The notes under the pieces were generated by a model. The model searched no databases. It was given only the letters and a program-made list of their open reading frames with translations, and was not told where the DNA came from. Below are positions 47,092 to 59,136 of a DNA stretch of 64,000 nt, one piece after another. Numbering within the stretch: the stretch's first letter is position 1; the number at the start of each line of letters is the position of its first letter. The DNA comes from Azospirillum sp. TSO35-2 (GTDB taxonomy: Bacteria; Pseudomonadota; Alphaproteobacteria; Azospirillales; Azospirillaceae), in the NCBI RefSeq assembly GCF_003116095.1, contig NZ_LGRA01000018.1, forward strand, positions 900,621-964,620, read 5' to 3'. The position numbers and the translations under genes were made by a program.

Positions 47092-48406
47092 GTGACCACC
47101 ACCTCCTACCTCGTCATCGGCGCCAGCCACCGGACCTGTGCCGGTGTCGTCCGCGACCGCCTCTCCACCGACGAGGTGGAGGTTCCGGGCATGCTGGAAC
47201 GGCTGCGCGCCGCCGGGGTGGGGCAGGCGCTGTGGCTCAGCACCTGCGACCGGGTGGAGGTGCAGGCCGTCCACGAACGCCCGAACGAGGCGGCGCTGGC
47301 GATCGCCGAGGTGATGGCGGACCGGGTCGGCCTGCCCACCGTCGACCTGGCGCCCCAGCTCTACACCCGCACCGGCATCGACGCGGTGCGCCACCTGTTC
47401 GCGGTGGCCTGCTCGCTCGACAGCCAGATCGTCGGTGAACCGCACATCCTCGGCCAGTTGAAGGCCGCCCACCGCAGCGCCGCGTCGGCCGGCATGACCG
47501 GGCCGGAGCTGGAGGCGGTGCTCCAGGCTGGCTACGCCGCCGCCAAGCGGGTGCGCAGCGAAACCCCGATCGCTGAGGGGGCGACCTCGCTCGCCGCCGC
47601 CGCCATCCAGGTGGCGCGCGACCTGCACGGCGACATCCGGCGCTGCGGCGCCCTGCTGGTGGGCTTGGGCGACATGGGCGCCCTGGTGCTGGAGGGGCTG
47701 CGCGAGGCCGGCTTGCCGCGGCTGACCATCGCCGCCCCGGTCGACCGCCGGGCGGAGGCGGCGGCGCGGCGGCTCGACGGCCACTTCGCGCCCTGGGCCG
47801 AGCTGGAGACGGCGCTGGCCGGCGCCGATATCCTGGTGACCGCGGCCGGTCTGGGGCGCTATATCCTGACCGCACCGATGATGGAGGCGGCGTTGAGGCG
47901 CCGCCGCCGCCGTCCGGTCTTCGTCGTCGACGCCGCCATTCCGGCCGACGTCGACCCGGAGGTCGCCGGCATGGACGGCGCCTTCGTCTATGATCTGGCC
48001 GATCTGGAACGGGTGGCGCTGCAGGGCCGCGTCGGGCGCGAGGCGGCGACCCAGGCGGCCTGGAGCATCGTCGACGAGGCGGTGGGGGCCTTCGCCCGCG
48101 ACCGCGCCGAACGCGCCGCCGTGCCCGCCGTGGCGGCGTTGCGCGCGCATTTCGAGGCGGAGCGGCGGCGGCTGCTGTCCGGGCATGGCGACCTGGACGC
48201 GGCGTCGGCGACGCGGCTGCTGGTCAACCGGCTGCTGCACGCTCCGTCGGAAGCGCTGCGGGCGCTGGCGGCCGATGGCAGCGGCGAAGGGCTGGCCCAA
48301 CGGGCGGCGGCCGAGCGGCTGCTGTTCCGGCTGTTCGGGCTGGACCGCTGTTCGGCCGCGGACGGGGCCGGGTTGGACGGAAACGAACGGGATAAGGACG
48401 AGCGAC

Positions 48407-48432
<26 letters not shown>
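47092..48432 (+). CDS. hemA: Glutamyl-tRNA reductase (C5-pathway HemA)
   Basis: 446 residues from a GTG. The catalytic Cys52 is in LSTCDRVEV, where most enzymes have CNR; here Asn is replaced by Asp. [24 protein letters not shown] matches the GluTR signature, and the NADPH domain has [13 protein letters not shown] dimerisation helix region follows (about 330-420). It reduces glutamyl-tRNA to glutamate-1-semialdehyde. Most alphaproteobacteria make 5-aminolevulinate with ALA synthase instead. The gene overlaps prfA by 26 bp, giving the hemA-prfA-prmC order known from gammaproteobacteria. Confidence 0.85.
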
Positions 48433-49480
<1,048 letters not shown>

Positions 49481-49500
49481 GCGTACCCGCCGGGCGACAC

Positions 49501-49899
49501 CTATTTCCCTCCCCCGCCCAGCGGGGGAGGGTCAGGGTGGGGGCAAGTGTCCGCGTGCCTGGGACCTCCCAAAGCCTCCAGAACGCTCGCCGCCACCCCC
49601 TCCGGGTTGCGCAGCACCTCGTTGTTCCAGAACCGCAACACCCGCCAGCCGCGAGCCCTCAGAAACTCAGTGCGAGCGTCGTCATAGCTGGAGTCCGCAT
49701 GCTGCCCGCCATCCACCTCGACCGCGATGCAGACCTCCAGGCACGCGAAATCAAGGATGTAGGGAGGGATCGGATGCTGACGCCGGAACCGCCAGCCGCC
49801 GAGTTGGCCGTTGCGGAGATATTGCCACAGGCGCCGTTCGGCGTCGGTCGGCAGCATCCGCATGCCGCGGGCGCGGTGTTTGAGGACGGGGTTGCGCAT
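49501..49899 (-). CDS. DUF559 (Vsr-like endonuclease fold) protein
   Basis: 132 residues from the ATG at 49899 with AGGA 9 nt upstream. TDAERRLWQYLRNGQLGGWRFRRQ and YILDFACLEVCIAVEVDGGQHA are the DUF559 signature; Asp50, Glu61 and Asp63 fit a PD-(D/E)XK nuclease-like site. The last 15 residues or so (TCPHPDPPPLGGGGK) are encoded by the left 46-bp inverted repeat, so the protein end comes from the repeat. The right repeat lies 20 nt before the start. It interrupts prfA-prmC on the opposite strand. Function is not established for the family. Confidence 0.85.
   Translation of the reverse strand: MRNPVLKHRARGMRMLPTDAERRLWQYLRNGQLGGWRFRRQHPIPPYILDFACLEVCIAVEVDGGQHADSSYDDARTEFLRARGWRVLRFWNNEVLRNPEGVAASVLEALGGPRHADTCPHPDPPPLGGGGK
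49507..49552 (+). repeat. Left 46-bp inverted repeat of the DUF559 element
   Basis: A REP-like palindrome (CCCTCCCCCGC...GCGGGGGAGGG) followed by a G-rich tail ending GGGGGCAAGTGTCC. Its reverse complement matches 49920-49965 at 45 of 46 positions. It overlaps the 3' end of the DUF559 gene. Confidence 0.9.
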
Positions 49900-49919
49900 C
49901 CGGCACATCCTGCAATGAG

Positions 49920-49965
49920 GGACACTTGCCCCCACCCTAACCCTCCCCCGCTGGGCGGGGGAGGG
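49920..49965 (-). repeat. Right 46-bp inverted repeat of the DUF559 element
   Basis: The inverted copy of 49507-49552, starting GGACACTTGCCCCC and ending with the CCCTCCCCCGC...GCGGGGGAGGG palindrome. It lies 20 nt upstream of the DUF559 start and 32 nt upstream of prmC. Confidence 0.9.
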
Positions 49966-49997
49966 GATTGGTTGTCGCGGGAGGGGGGCGCGCACCC

Positions 49998-50846
49998 ATG
50001 AACCTCCGCGCCCTGCGCGCCGTGGCCGAGTCCCGCCTGCGCGAGGCCGGGGTCGACACCCCGGAACTCGACGCGCGCTACCTGCTCGAGCACGCGCTGA
50101 CCCTGACCCGCACCGACTTCATTACGAAGGCGGAACAAGCCGTCTCCGAAGCCGATGCCGCCCGTGCGCTGGCGCTGGTCGAGCGCCGCGCCGCGCGGGA
50201 GCCGGTCGGCCGTATCCTGGGGCATCGCGAGTTCTGGACCATCGACCTCGCGCTCAACCCCGACACGCTGGAGCCGCGGCCGGACACCGAGACGGTGGTG
50301 GAGGCGGTTCTGGCGGCCATTCCGGACCGGAAGGCCGCGCTCCGCCTGCTCGATCTCGGAACCGGAACGGGTTGCATCCTGCTGGCGCTGCTGTCGGAGC
50401 TGCCAAACGCGACCGGTCTCGGCGTCGATCTCAGCCCGCTGGCGGTGACTGCTGCGGCCGGCAACGCCGCGCGCAACGGTCTGGCGGAGCGCGCGCGCTT
50501 CCAGACCGGCGATTGGGCCAAGGGAATCAACGATCGTTTCGATATCGTGGTGTCCAATCCGCCCTACATCCCCAGCGCCGACATCGCGACGCTGGAGCCG
50601 GAGGTGCGGGAGCACGATCCGCTGCGCGCGCTGGATGGCGGACCGGACGGGCTGGAGCCCTACCGGATCATCGCCGCGGAACTGCCCCGCCTGCTCGGGC
50701 CGGGCGGGCTGGTCGCCTTCGAGGTCGGGCAGGGCCAAGCCGAGGACGTCGCCGCGCTGGTCGAGGCGCAGGGGCTCGCCGACACCGCGATCCTGTGTGA
50801 CCTCGGTGGGGTAAAACGTTGTGTTCGGGCGCGACACGGGCGGTGA
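49998..50846 (+). CDS. prmC: PrmC, release factor glutamine N5-methyltransferase
   Basis: 282 residues. The N-terminal helical domain contacts the release factor. The SAM motif is LLDLGTGTGCILLALLSELP and the catalytic NPPY is in VSNPPYIPSADI. It methylates the GGQ glutamine of RF1 and RF2. The ATG at 49998 begins the conserved MNLRALRAVAESRLREAGVD start; an in-frame upstream ATG adds 10 residues read from the end of the repeat. prfA lies upstream, separated by the DUF559 element. Confidence 0.95.
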   Translation: MNLRALRAVAESRLREAGVDTPELDARYLLEHALTLTRTDFITKAEQAVSEADAARALALVERRAAREPVGRILGHREFWTIDLALNPDTLEPRPDTETVVEAVLAAIPDRKAALRLLDLGTGTGCILLALLSELPNATGLGVDLSPLAVTAAAGNAARNGLAERARFQTGDWAKGINDRFDIVVSNPPYIPSADIATLEPEVREHDPLRALDGGPDGLEPYRIIAAELPRLLGPGGLVAFEVGQGQAEDVAALVEAQGLADTAILCDLGGVKRCVRARHGR

Positions 50847-51116
50847 GGGGCCGATTCACCAAAAAAACGGTTGGATCGCCGGGCCATGGCGGGTAGTGTG
50901 CGGTACACGACCGCGAACCTATGGCCTGCGGAGCATGATTCTCGGATGGTTTTCTGCCGAGCGCTGACCGCCAAGGCCTGCCGCACGCGATGCGGACGCG
51001 TCGTTTGAACCCCGTGACCGAGCCGTGGAAAATCGTCCATGGCGGGCTTGGTGGCCGGATGGCCGCCGAAGCGTTCCGGGGACTGCGCTTCTCTTGCATG
51101 GGGCCTTAAGAGCCGA

Positions 51117-51554
51117 ATGAGACAGGGACCGAACTCCAGGCGTTCGCGTGGTCGTGGCAACAGCGGCGGCGGGGGTGGCGGCGGCGGTGGTGGCGGGGGC
51201 AGCAGTGCCGGCCGGCGCCAGAACGTTCCGCTGCGTCACCAGACCTTCGACAGCAACGGTCCGGACGTCCGCATCCGCGGCAACGCGTGGCAAGTCCAGG
51301 AAAAATACCAGGCGCTGGCCCGCGACGCGATGTCGTCCGGCGACCGGGTGCAGGCGGAAAACTACCTGCAGCACGCGGAGCATTACCTCCGCATCATCAA
51401 CCAGATCCAGGAATCGGAAAACCGCCAGCGCGGCGGCCAGCCCGGCAATGGCCACAGCCATCAGTCGCAGGGCAGTTCCTCGATGGGCGACGACGATGAC
51501 GCCGCCAACGAGGACGAGGCCGACGGCGAAGAGCGTACGGCCGTCAACGCCTGA
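51117..51554 (+). CDS. DUF4167 domain protein
   Basis: 145 residues from the ATG at 51117. A basic start (MRQGPNSRRSRGRGNSG) is followed by a run of 12 glycines, then the DUF4167 core VPLRHQTFDSNGPDVRIRGNA and QEKYQALARDAMSSGDRVQAENYLQHAEHYLRI. The tail is acidic and His/Gln-rich. The family is found in alphaproteobacteria beside prmC and clpB, and its function is unknown; basic Gly/Arg ends may suggest nucleic acid binding. The 270-bp gap before it has no convincing promoter. Confidence 0.85.
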   Translation: MRQGPNSRRSRGRGNSGGGGGGGGGGGGSSAGRRQNVPLRHQTFDSNGPDVRIRGNAWQVQEKYQALARDAMSSGDRVQAENYLQHAEHYLRIINQIQESENRQRGGQPGNGHSHQSQGSSSMGDDDDAANEDEADGEERTAVNA

Positions 51555-51587
51555 CGGCTCGGCGGTTGTTGATCGCCCGGCGGGTTT

Positions 51588-52382
51588 TCAGTCGTCGAGA
51601 ATGACCGGATCGCCTTGCGCGATCCGGCCGCCGGTCACCACGCGGGCACGCAGCCGGATCTGGCTGTGGCCATAGCCGCGCTCCATGATCGTCGGCAGGC
51701 TGAGGTCGGCGATGCCGGTGTCCGGGTTGACGTCGTGGCCGGGACAGCAGTCCAGCGCCTCCACCACCTCCAGCTTTGCCCCGCCGATGGTCAGCGTCCG
51801 GCCGACCCAGGCGCGTTCCGCCCAGGCGTCCAGCCCGTCGATCAGCAGGTTGGCGCGCAGGCGGCGCGGATCGACCGGCTGTTTGGCGATCCGCTCCTCG
51901 ACGTCGCGCAGGCTGGCGAGGTTCAGCAGGGTGACCGACGGCTCCTCGCTGTCGCCGAAGCTGCCACCCGTCGCCCCGCTCCCGGTCGCCTCGCCCCCGG
52001 TCGCCTCGATGAAGCGCGGCATGCCGGGGACGATGCCCGCCAGATAGGCGGCGAAGAACTGTTCCAGCAGGGTGCGGCCCATCGGCTGGTCCAGCCGGCC
52101 GCGCGACACCTGCCGCCCGCCGCGGCGGACGACCAGGGTCCGCGTCGCCTCGTCGAACTCGGTCTGGAGCGCGGCCAGCTTTTCCGTACGGTCCGGCGTG
52201 AAGAAGTCCGACGGCAGACGCCAGCCTTCCGTCTCCGCGTCCAGCGCGGCGGGGCCGTGCAGCAGCCCATAATGGCGGTCGAGCGGGATCGCCTGGCCGG
52301 CGGTCAGCTCGGCGGCGGGAAGGTCCTGGCCGCTCATCCCCTTGACGGGGTAGCGGCGTATCGTCGCGAGTGTGGCGTTCAT
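51588..52382 (-). CDS. MOSC domain-containing protein
   Basis: 264 residues from the ATG at 52382. A MOSC N-terminal beta-barrel domain (about 1-110) with YPVKGMSG is followed by the MOSC domain, with VEALDCCPGHDVNPDTGIADL near residue 205. MOSC proteins bind molybdenum cofactor or transfer its sulfur; Cys in the DCCPG segment is a candidate ligand. It resembles mARC/YcbX-type proteins without their ferredoxin domain. A TTG four codons upstream is an alternative start. It lies within the otherwise conserved DUF4167-clpB interval. Confidence 0.82.
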   Translation of the reverse strand: MNATLATIRRYPVKGMSGQDLPAAELTAGQAIPLDRHYGLLHGPAALDAETEGWRLPSDFFTPDRTEKLAALQTEFDEATRTLVVRRGGRQVSRGRLDQPMGRTLLEQFFAAYLAGIVPGMPRFIEATGGEATGSGATGGSFGDSEEPSVTLLNLASLRDVEERIAKQPVDPRRLRANLLIDGLDAWAERAWVGRTLTIGGAKLEVVEALDCCPGHDVNPDTGIADLSLPTIMERGYGHSQIRLRARVVTGGRIAQGDPVILDD

Positions 52383-52511
52383 TGCACTGCACAATGAGAG
52401 GGGCGGAGCGTCCCTGTCAACCGATGCGGTGCCGGAATTCCACGCCGCGGCGACGGCTGTGGCGGATCGGGACCACCGCGTCCGCCCGCTCCTCCCCCTT
52501 ATTTGGTGACG

Positions 52512-53111
52512 CTACCAGCGTTCGGCGACCGGGCGGCGGCCAAGAAATTCGTCCAGCCGGCGCGCCGTGCCGGGCGACAACTCCGCCGGCAACCGGTCGA
52601 GCGGGAAGAAACGCGCCTCGACGATCTCGACATTGTCGGCCACCGGGGCCGTCGCCGGGCCGCCGTTCCAGCCGCGCACGACGAAGACCGCGACATGGTC
52701 GCTGGCGCCGTTGCGGAAGCGGGCGTAGACGGCGAAGGGCTGCGCCGTCCGGTCCACCTCCAGCCCGACCTCCTCGCGCACCTCGCGCCGCATGGCGTCG
52801 GCCAGCGTCTCGCCCCGCCCGACGCCGCCGCCCGGCAGATGCCAGCCGTCGACGTAGCTGTGGCGGATCAGCAGCACGCAGGCGCCGGCCGGGTCCGACT
52901 CGTCCAGCACGATCGCCCGCACCCCCATGGTCAAGGGCCGCGCCAGCAGATGCCACAGCCCGCGCAGCCGCCAGGCGCAACGCAGCAGCCGGGCCAGCGC
53001 CATCCTGGTCATCGGCCGGGCCGCGGGTTGGACCGCCGGCGGAGCGGCGGTGCCCGTCCGGTCGGTGCCCCTCCGGTCGGTGCGCGTGCGCGGGTCGGCA
53101 AGATCGGTCAT
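52512..53111 (-). CDS. Nudix hydrolase
   Basis: 199 residues. The Nudix box GX5EX7REUXEEXGU is complete in GGGVGRGETLADAMRREVREEVGLEV-type sequence (residues about 92-117). A basic N-terminal segment of about 60 residues, including a hydrophobic stretch LWHLLARPLTMGV, precedes it. Substrates may be nucleoside or sugar diphosphates; they cannot be named. An internal ATG at residue 34 could be the real start because the first 33 residues are low complexity. It is divergent from clpB. Confidence 0.85.
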   Translation of the reverse strand: MTDLADPRTRTDRRGTDRTGTAAPPAVQPAARPMTRMALARLLRCAWRLRGLWHLLARPLTMGVRAIVLDESDPAGACVLLIRHSYVDGWHLPGGGVGRGETLADAMRREVREEVGLEVDRTAQPFAVYARFRNGASDHVAVFVVRGWNGGPATAPVADNVEIVEARFFPLDRLPAELSPGTARRLDEFLGRRPVAERW

Positions 53112-53286
53112 GGTGGGGTTCCAGGCTGAGCGGACGGAGGGCGGCGGGGGAGGTGCCGCAGTCTAGACGCCGTCCGCCGGGGCGGGTAAGGGGCGCAATC
53201 GGCGGTCGTCGCGCTACCTCTTTCGCACTGGCTCGCGCCGGGCCGCGACGGCGTGTCCCAGCCGATAACCTTTCGCTGTCGATGGT

Positions 53287-53315
53287 CTTGCATGGCCTTT
53301 GGCCTTGCCTACATC
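53287..53315 (+). promoter_or_regulatory. Sigma-32 (RpoH)-like promoter of clpB
   Basis: CTTGCA (53287-53292) and CCTACATC (53308-53315) are separated by 15 nt, close to the heat-shock consensus CTTGAA-N13-15-CCCCATNT. It lies about 90 nt before the clpB start. The rest of 53112-53286 holds no clear element. Confidence 0.5.
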
Positions 53316-53405
53316 TTCCGCAGCAACCTTGCGGATCGCACGGGTTATGTGGATCGGAACGACCGGGCTGCCTCGCGGACGGTCGTCGGGAGAAAGGGGA
53401 GCATC

Positions 53406-56009
<2,604 letters not shown>

Positions 56010-56019
56010 GGTTGCAAAG

Positions 56020-56107
56020 CCCTCTCCCGCCTCTCGCACAAACGTCGTTTGTGCCGACGGCGTCAGGCGGATCGAAGATCCGCCGAGAGCCCCGGGAGAG
56101 GGTTTTT
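56020..56107 (+). terminator. Three-way-junction terminator of clpB
   Basis: CCCTCTCCCG (56020-56029) pairs with CGGGAGAGGG (56093-56102) and CTCTCG (56031-56036) with CGAGAG (56084-56089). Inside, GCACAAAC/GTTTGTGC (56036-56054) and GGCGGATC/GATCCGCC (56066-56084) are perfect hairpins with 3-nt loops. TTTTT (56103-56107) follows the closing stem. This is a compact three-way-junction RNA ending in a T-run. Confidence 0.8.
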
Positions 56108-56249
56108 CTTTCCGCCCCTCAGTGATACCGCGCCCCCGCAACGCGTGGACAAAGCGGGTCCTCCCCCATCGTTCGGGTCAAGCGGCCTCATCGCCGCCGC
56201 GGTCGGGCCAGCGCCTTGCGTGCATGGCACGGATGAGCTTGATACGGGT

Positions 56250-56278
56250 TTGTCGAGCAACCGAACTGTGCGTATGAT
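56250..56278 (+). promoter_or_regulatory. Promoter of the aminotransferase gene
   Basis: TTGTCG (56250-56255) and TATGAT (56273-56278) are 17 nt apart, four-of-six and five-of-six matches. The start codon is about 98 nt downstream of the -10. Confidence 0.6.
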
Positions 56279-56375
56279 CGGCGAAGCTGTTTAACAAATC
56301 GAACACCCTCCGGCGGACATTGATGCGGACGGCGGGGGGAGCGACCCGATCAGACCGAACAGGAAGACCCTCTCC

Positions 56376-57758
56376 ATGACCGTTCCGGGCAGCACCGTCG
56401 GCAACTCTGCCGCCAGCCGCGACAAGGCCTTCATCCTCCACCCCTACACCAACCTGCACGCGCACGAGACGCAGGGGCCGATGATCATCGAACGCGGCGA
56501 GGGCGTGCGCGTCTTCGACGATGGCGGCAAGGGCTACATCGAGGGCATGGCCAGCCTGTGGTGCGTCTCGCTCGGCTGGGGTGAGGAGCGGCTGGTCCAG
56601 GCGGCGGCCAAGCAGATGCGGCAGCTGTCCACCTATCACATCTTCGGCCACAAGTCGCACGAGCCCGGCATCGACCTCGCTGAAAAGCTGATCGGGCTGG
56701 CGCCGGTGCCGATGTCCAAGGTCTTCTTCGCCAATTCGGGTTCGGAAGCCAACGACACCGCGATCAAGCTGATCTGGTACTACAACAACGCGCTCGGCCG
56801 GCCGGAGAAGAAGAAGATCCTCTCGCGCCAGCGCGCCTATCACGGCGTGACGGTGGCGACCGCCAGCCTGACCGGCCTGCCCAACAACCACCGCGACTTC
56901 GACCTGCCGATCGCCCGCATCATCCACGGCGACTGCCCGCACCACTACCGCAACGCCAACCCGGGCGAGAGCGAAGAGGAGTTCGCTACCCGGCTGGCCG
57001 AGCAGCTGGAGGGGCTGATCCTGGCGGAGGGTCCGGACACCATCGCCGCCATGTTCGCCGAGCCGATCATGGGCGCCGGCGGCGTCGTGGTGCCGCCGGC
57101 GACCTACTTCGACAAGATCCAGGCGGTGTTGAAGAAATACGACATCCTGCTGGTCGCCGACGAGGTCATCTGCGGCTTCGGCCGCACCGGCAACTTCTGG
57201 GGCAGCCAGACCATGGGGATGCGGCCGGACATCCTGACCTGCGCCAAGCAGCTGTCGTCGGGCTACCTGCCGATCTCCGCCGTCATGGTGTCGGAGGCGA
57301 TCTACCAGGCCTGCGTCGACGAGAGCAAGAAGATCGGCACCTTCGGCCACGGCTACACCTACTCCGCCCATCCGGTGGCGGCCGCGGTGGCGTTGGAGAC
57401 GCTGGCGATCTACGAGGAACGCAACATCGTCGGCCATGTCCGCGACACCGCCCCGGTCTTCCAGGGCCGGCTGAAGGCGCTGGGCGACCACCCGCTGGTC
57501 GGCGAGGCCCGCGGCATCGGCCTGATCGGTGCGCTGGAACTGGTGGCCGACAAGGCGACCAAGGCGCCCTTCGACCCGATCGGCCGCGCCGGCGCGCTGG
57601 TCAACAATCTTGCCCAGGACAACGGCCTGATCGTGCGCGCCATGGGCGATTCGATCGCGCTGTGCCCGCCGCTGGTCATCACCGAGGCGGAGATCAACGA
57701 GACCTTCGACCGCCTGACCAAGGCGCTCGACGCCGCGGTTCCGCTGCTGCGCGGCTGA
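56376..57758 (+). CDS. Class III (omega) aminotransferase
   Basis: 460 residues. The PLP lysine is in CAKQLSSGYLPISAV. Other PLP contacts are NSGSEANDTA, RAYHGVTVA and ADEVICGFGRTG. The sequence resembles pyruvate-dependent omega-transaminases (beta-alanine, diamine or GABA type). The donor and acceptor are not decided by sequence alone. It is monocistronic with its own promoter and a terminator shared with the convergent methyltransferase gene. HemL is excluded by the length and by the family-specific segments. Confidence 0.9.
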   Translation: MTVPGSTVGNSAASRDKAFILHPYTNLHAHETQGPMIIERGEGVRVFDDGGKGYIEGMASLWCVSLGWGEERLVQAAAKQMRQLSTYHIFGHKSHEPGIDLAEKLIGLAPVPMSKVFFANSGSEANDTAIKLIWYYNNALGRPEKKKILSRQRAYHGVTVATASLTGLPNNHRDFDLPIARIIHGDCPHHYRNANPGESEEEFATRLAEQLEGLILAEGPDTIAAMFAEPIMGAGGVVVPPATYFDKIQAVLKKYDILLVADEVICGFGRTGNFWGSQTMGMRPDILTCAKQLSSGYLPISAVMVSEAIYQACVDESKKIGTFGHGYTYSAHPVAAAVALETLAIYEERNIVGHVRDTAPVFQGRLKALGDHPLVGEARGIGLIGALELVADKATKAPFDPIGRAGALVNNLAQDNGLIVRAMGDSIALCPPLVITEAEINETFDRLTKALDAAVPLLRG

Positions 57759-57772
57759 AGGACGACAGACGG

Positions 57773-57797
57773 CCCCTCTCCCGCCCTGGGAGAGGGG
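57773..57797. terminator. Hairpin between convergent genes
   Basis: CCCCTCTCCC (57773-57782) and GGGAGAGGGG (57788-57797) form a perfect 10-bp stem with a 5-nt loop, 15 nt after the aminotransferase stop and 3 nt before the methyltransferase stop. There is no T-run. The arms resemble the REP-like family. Confidence 0.6.
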
Positions 57798-57799
57798 AC

Positions 57800-59038
57800 T
57801 TACCCCCGCCGCAGATGCATCTTGCCGATGCCGCCCAGGGCGTGGAACAGCTGGCCGAACTGGGTGAGGAACTGTTCCCAGGTGACCTTGGTCGTCGGTT
57901 CGAGGGTGGCGTGCAGGGCGCCCAGGCTGGTCTTTCCGTCGATCCGCGACAGGATCGGCCCGGCCAGTCGGGGCAGGGGAAGCGCCACCACGCTGCCCAT
58001 CAGGTCGAATTCCAGGCTTCCGCCGGGTGGCACGGCCTTCGCCACGGTCGGGCCGTCGATGTCGCGCAGGACAGGCACCACCTCCGGCCCGTCCGGTTCG
58101 ATGCGGGCGCCCTCCAGGTCGGCCGGGCGCAACAGGTAGGCGATGTGCTTGGTGAAGGCGCCGGTGATGCGCTCGGTCCAGGCGGCGCGCTCCAGCCGGT
58201 CCATGCCCTCCAGCCGCTTCAGCACGCGGGCGTCCTTGATCCACAGCGACGGCTCGTAGCGCAGCGGATCGATCAGCGTCGCCACCGCAAGCCCGGCGCT
58301 GTCCGCCAGCTCGACCAGTTGCGGCACGCTGTAGGGGCGGTCGCAGGAATGCAGCAGCAGGTCGTAGAGGTTGGCGTCGGCCAGCCGGTGGTCGCTGATG
58401 TGCGGGTTGTTCAGCAGCCAGTTCGACGCCGGCAGCGCCTGGATCAGGCGGCGGGCCAGCGCCACCTTTTCCTGCGGCGGCAGGCCGTCAGTCATGCTGC
58501 GCAGCGCCTCCTGCATCGGGTAGACGCCGGTGCGGCCGAGCGGCGCGTAGACCATGATGCCGATGCCGCCGCCGGGCGCCAGCGCCCCCACCAGCGAGCG
58601 CAGCCCCGCCGACGGGTCGTCCAGATGATGCAGCACGCCGCAGCAGTCGATGTAGTCGAACGGCCCGGCGTCCGCCACCGGCCCCCCCAACTCCAGCAGG
58701 GAGCCGCGGCGGAAGTCGATGTTGGTCAGGCCGCGCGCCTTGGCCCGCGCCTCGGCGACGGCGCGGCTGGCGTCGGACAGGTCGATGTAGGTGATGCGGC
58801 CGGGGTTACCGGCGTCGGCCAACTGCTGCGCCAGCATGATGGTGCCGTCCCCGGTGCCGCCGCCGGCCACCAGCACGCGCAACGGCTTGCCATGGTCGAG
58901 CCGGCCGCCGAAGACATGCTGCACCAACTCGTCGAGATGGCTGGGCGAGCCGGTGATCAGGCGTTTCGATTCGTCGGCCGGGTTGCGCGCCGGGTAGGGG
59001 TAGGCTTCGTACTGGGCGCGCAGGTCGTCGATGCTCAT
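57800..59038 (-). CDS. SAM-dependent methyltransferase with unassigned C-terminal domain
   Basis: 412 residues. The N-terminal part starts with YEAYPYPARNPADE and has the SAM motif VLVAGGGTGDGTIML (about 54-68) and CCGVLHHLDDP. A middle helical part (about 170-290) and a C-terminal segment (about 300-412) with LSRIDGKTSLGALHATLE follow. The C-terminal part looks like a small helical or winged-helix domain that I cannot assign. The substrate is unknown. It is transcribed toward the aminotransferase gene; the asparaginase gene is upstream on the same strand, 98 bp away. Confidence 0.82.
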   Translation of the reverse strand: MSIDDLRAQYEAYPYPARNPADESKRLITGSPSHLDELVQHVFGGRLDHGKPLRVLVAGGGTGDGTIMLAQQLADAGNPGRITYIDLSDASRAVAEARAKARGLTNIDFRRGSLLELGGPVADAGPFDYIDCCGVLHHLDDPSAGLRSLVGALAPGGGIGIMVYAPLGRTGVYPMQEALRSMTDGLPPQEKVALARRLIQALPASNWLLNNPHISDHRLADANLYDLLLHSCDRPYSVPQLVELADSAGLAVATLIDPLRYEPSLWIKDARVLKRLEGMDRLERAAWTERITGAFTKHIAYLLRPADLEGARIEPDGPEVVPVLRDIDGPTVAKAVPPGGSLEFDLMGSVVALPLPRLAGPILSRIDGKTSLGALHATLEPTTKVTWEQFLTQFGQLFHALGGIGKMHLRRG

Positions 59039-59136
59039 CGGGCGGCTCGGCTAGCGGGAACGGGCGCGGCGACCATAGCACCGCGCCCGCCCGATGACAG
59101 CCTTATCGCCGCCAGCCTTATCGCCGCTCAACCGGT

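Noticed and set aside
51165..51200. The GGC/GGT run in the DUF4167 gene as a microsatellite switch
   Set aside because: It is in frame and encodes a glycine linker common in this family, so length change would not shift the frame.
56376..57758. The class III aminotransferase as HemL, the partner of the glutamyl-tRNA reductase
   Set aside because: Its length and motifs fit omega-transaminases and it lacks HemL-type segments.
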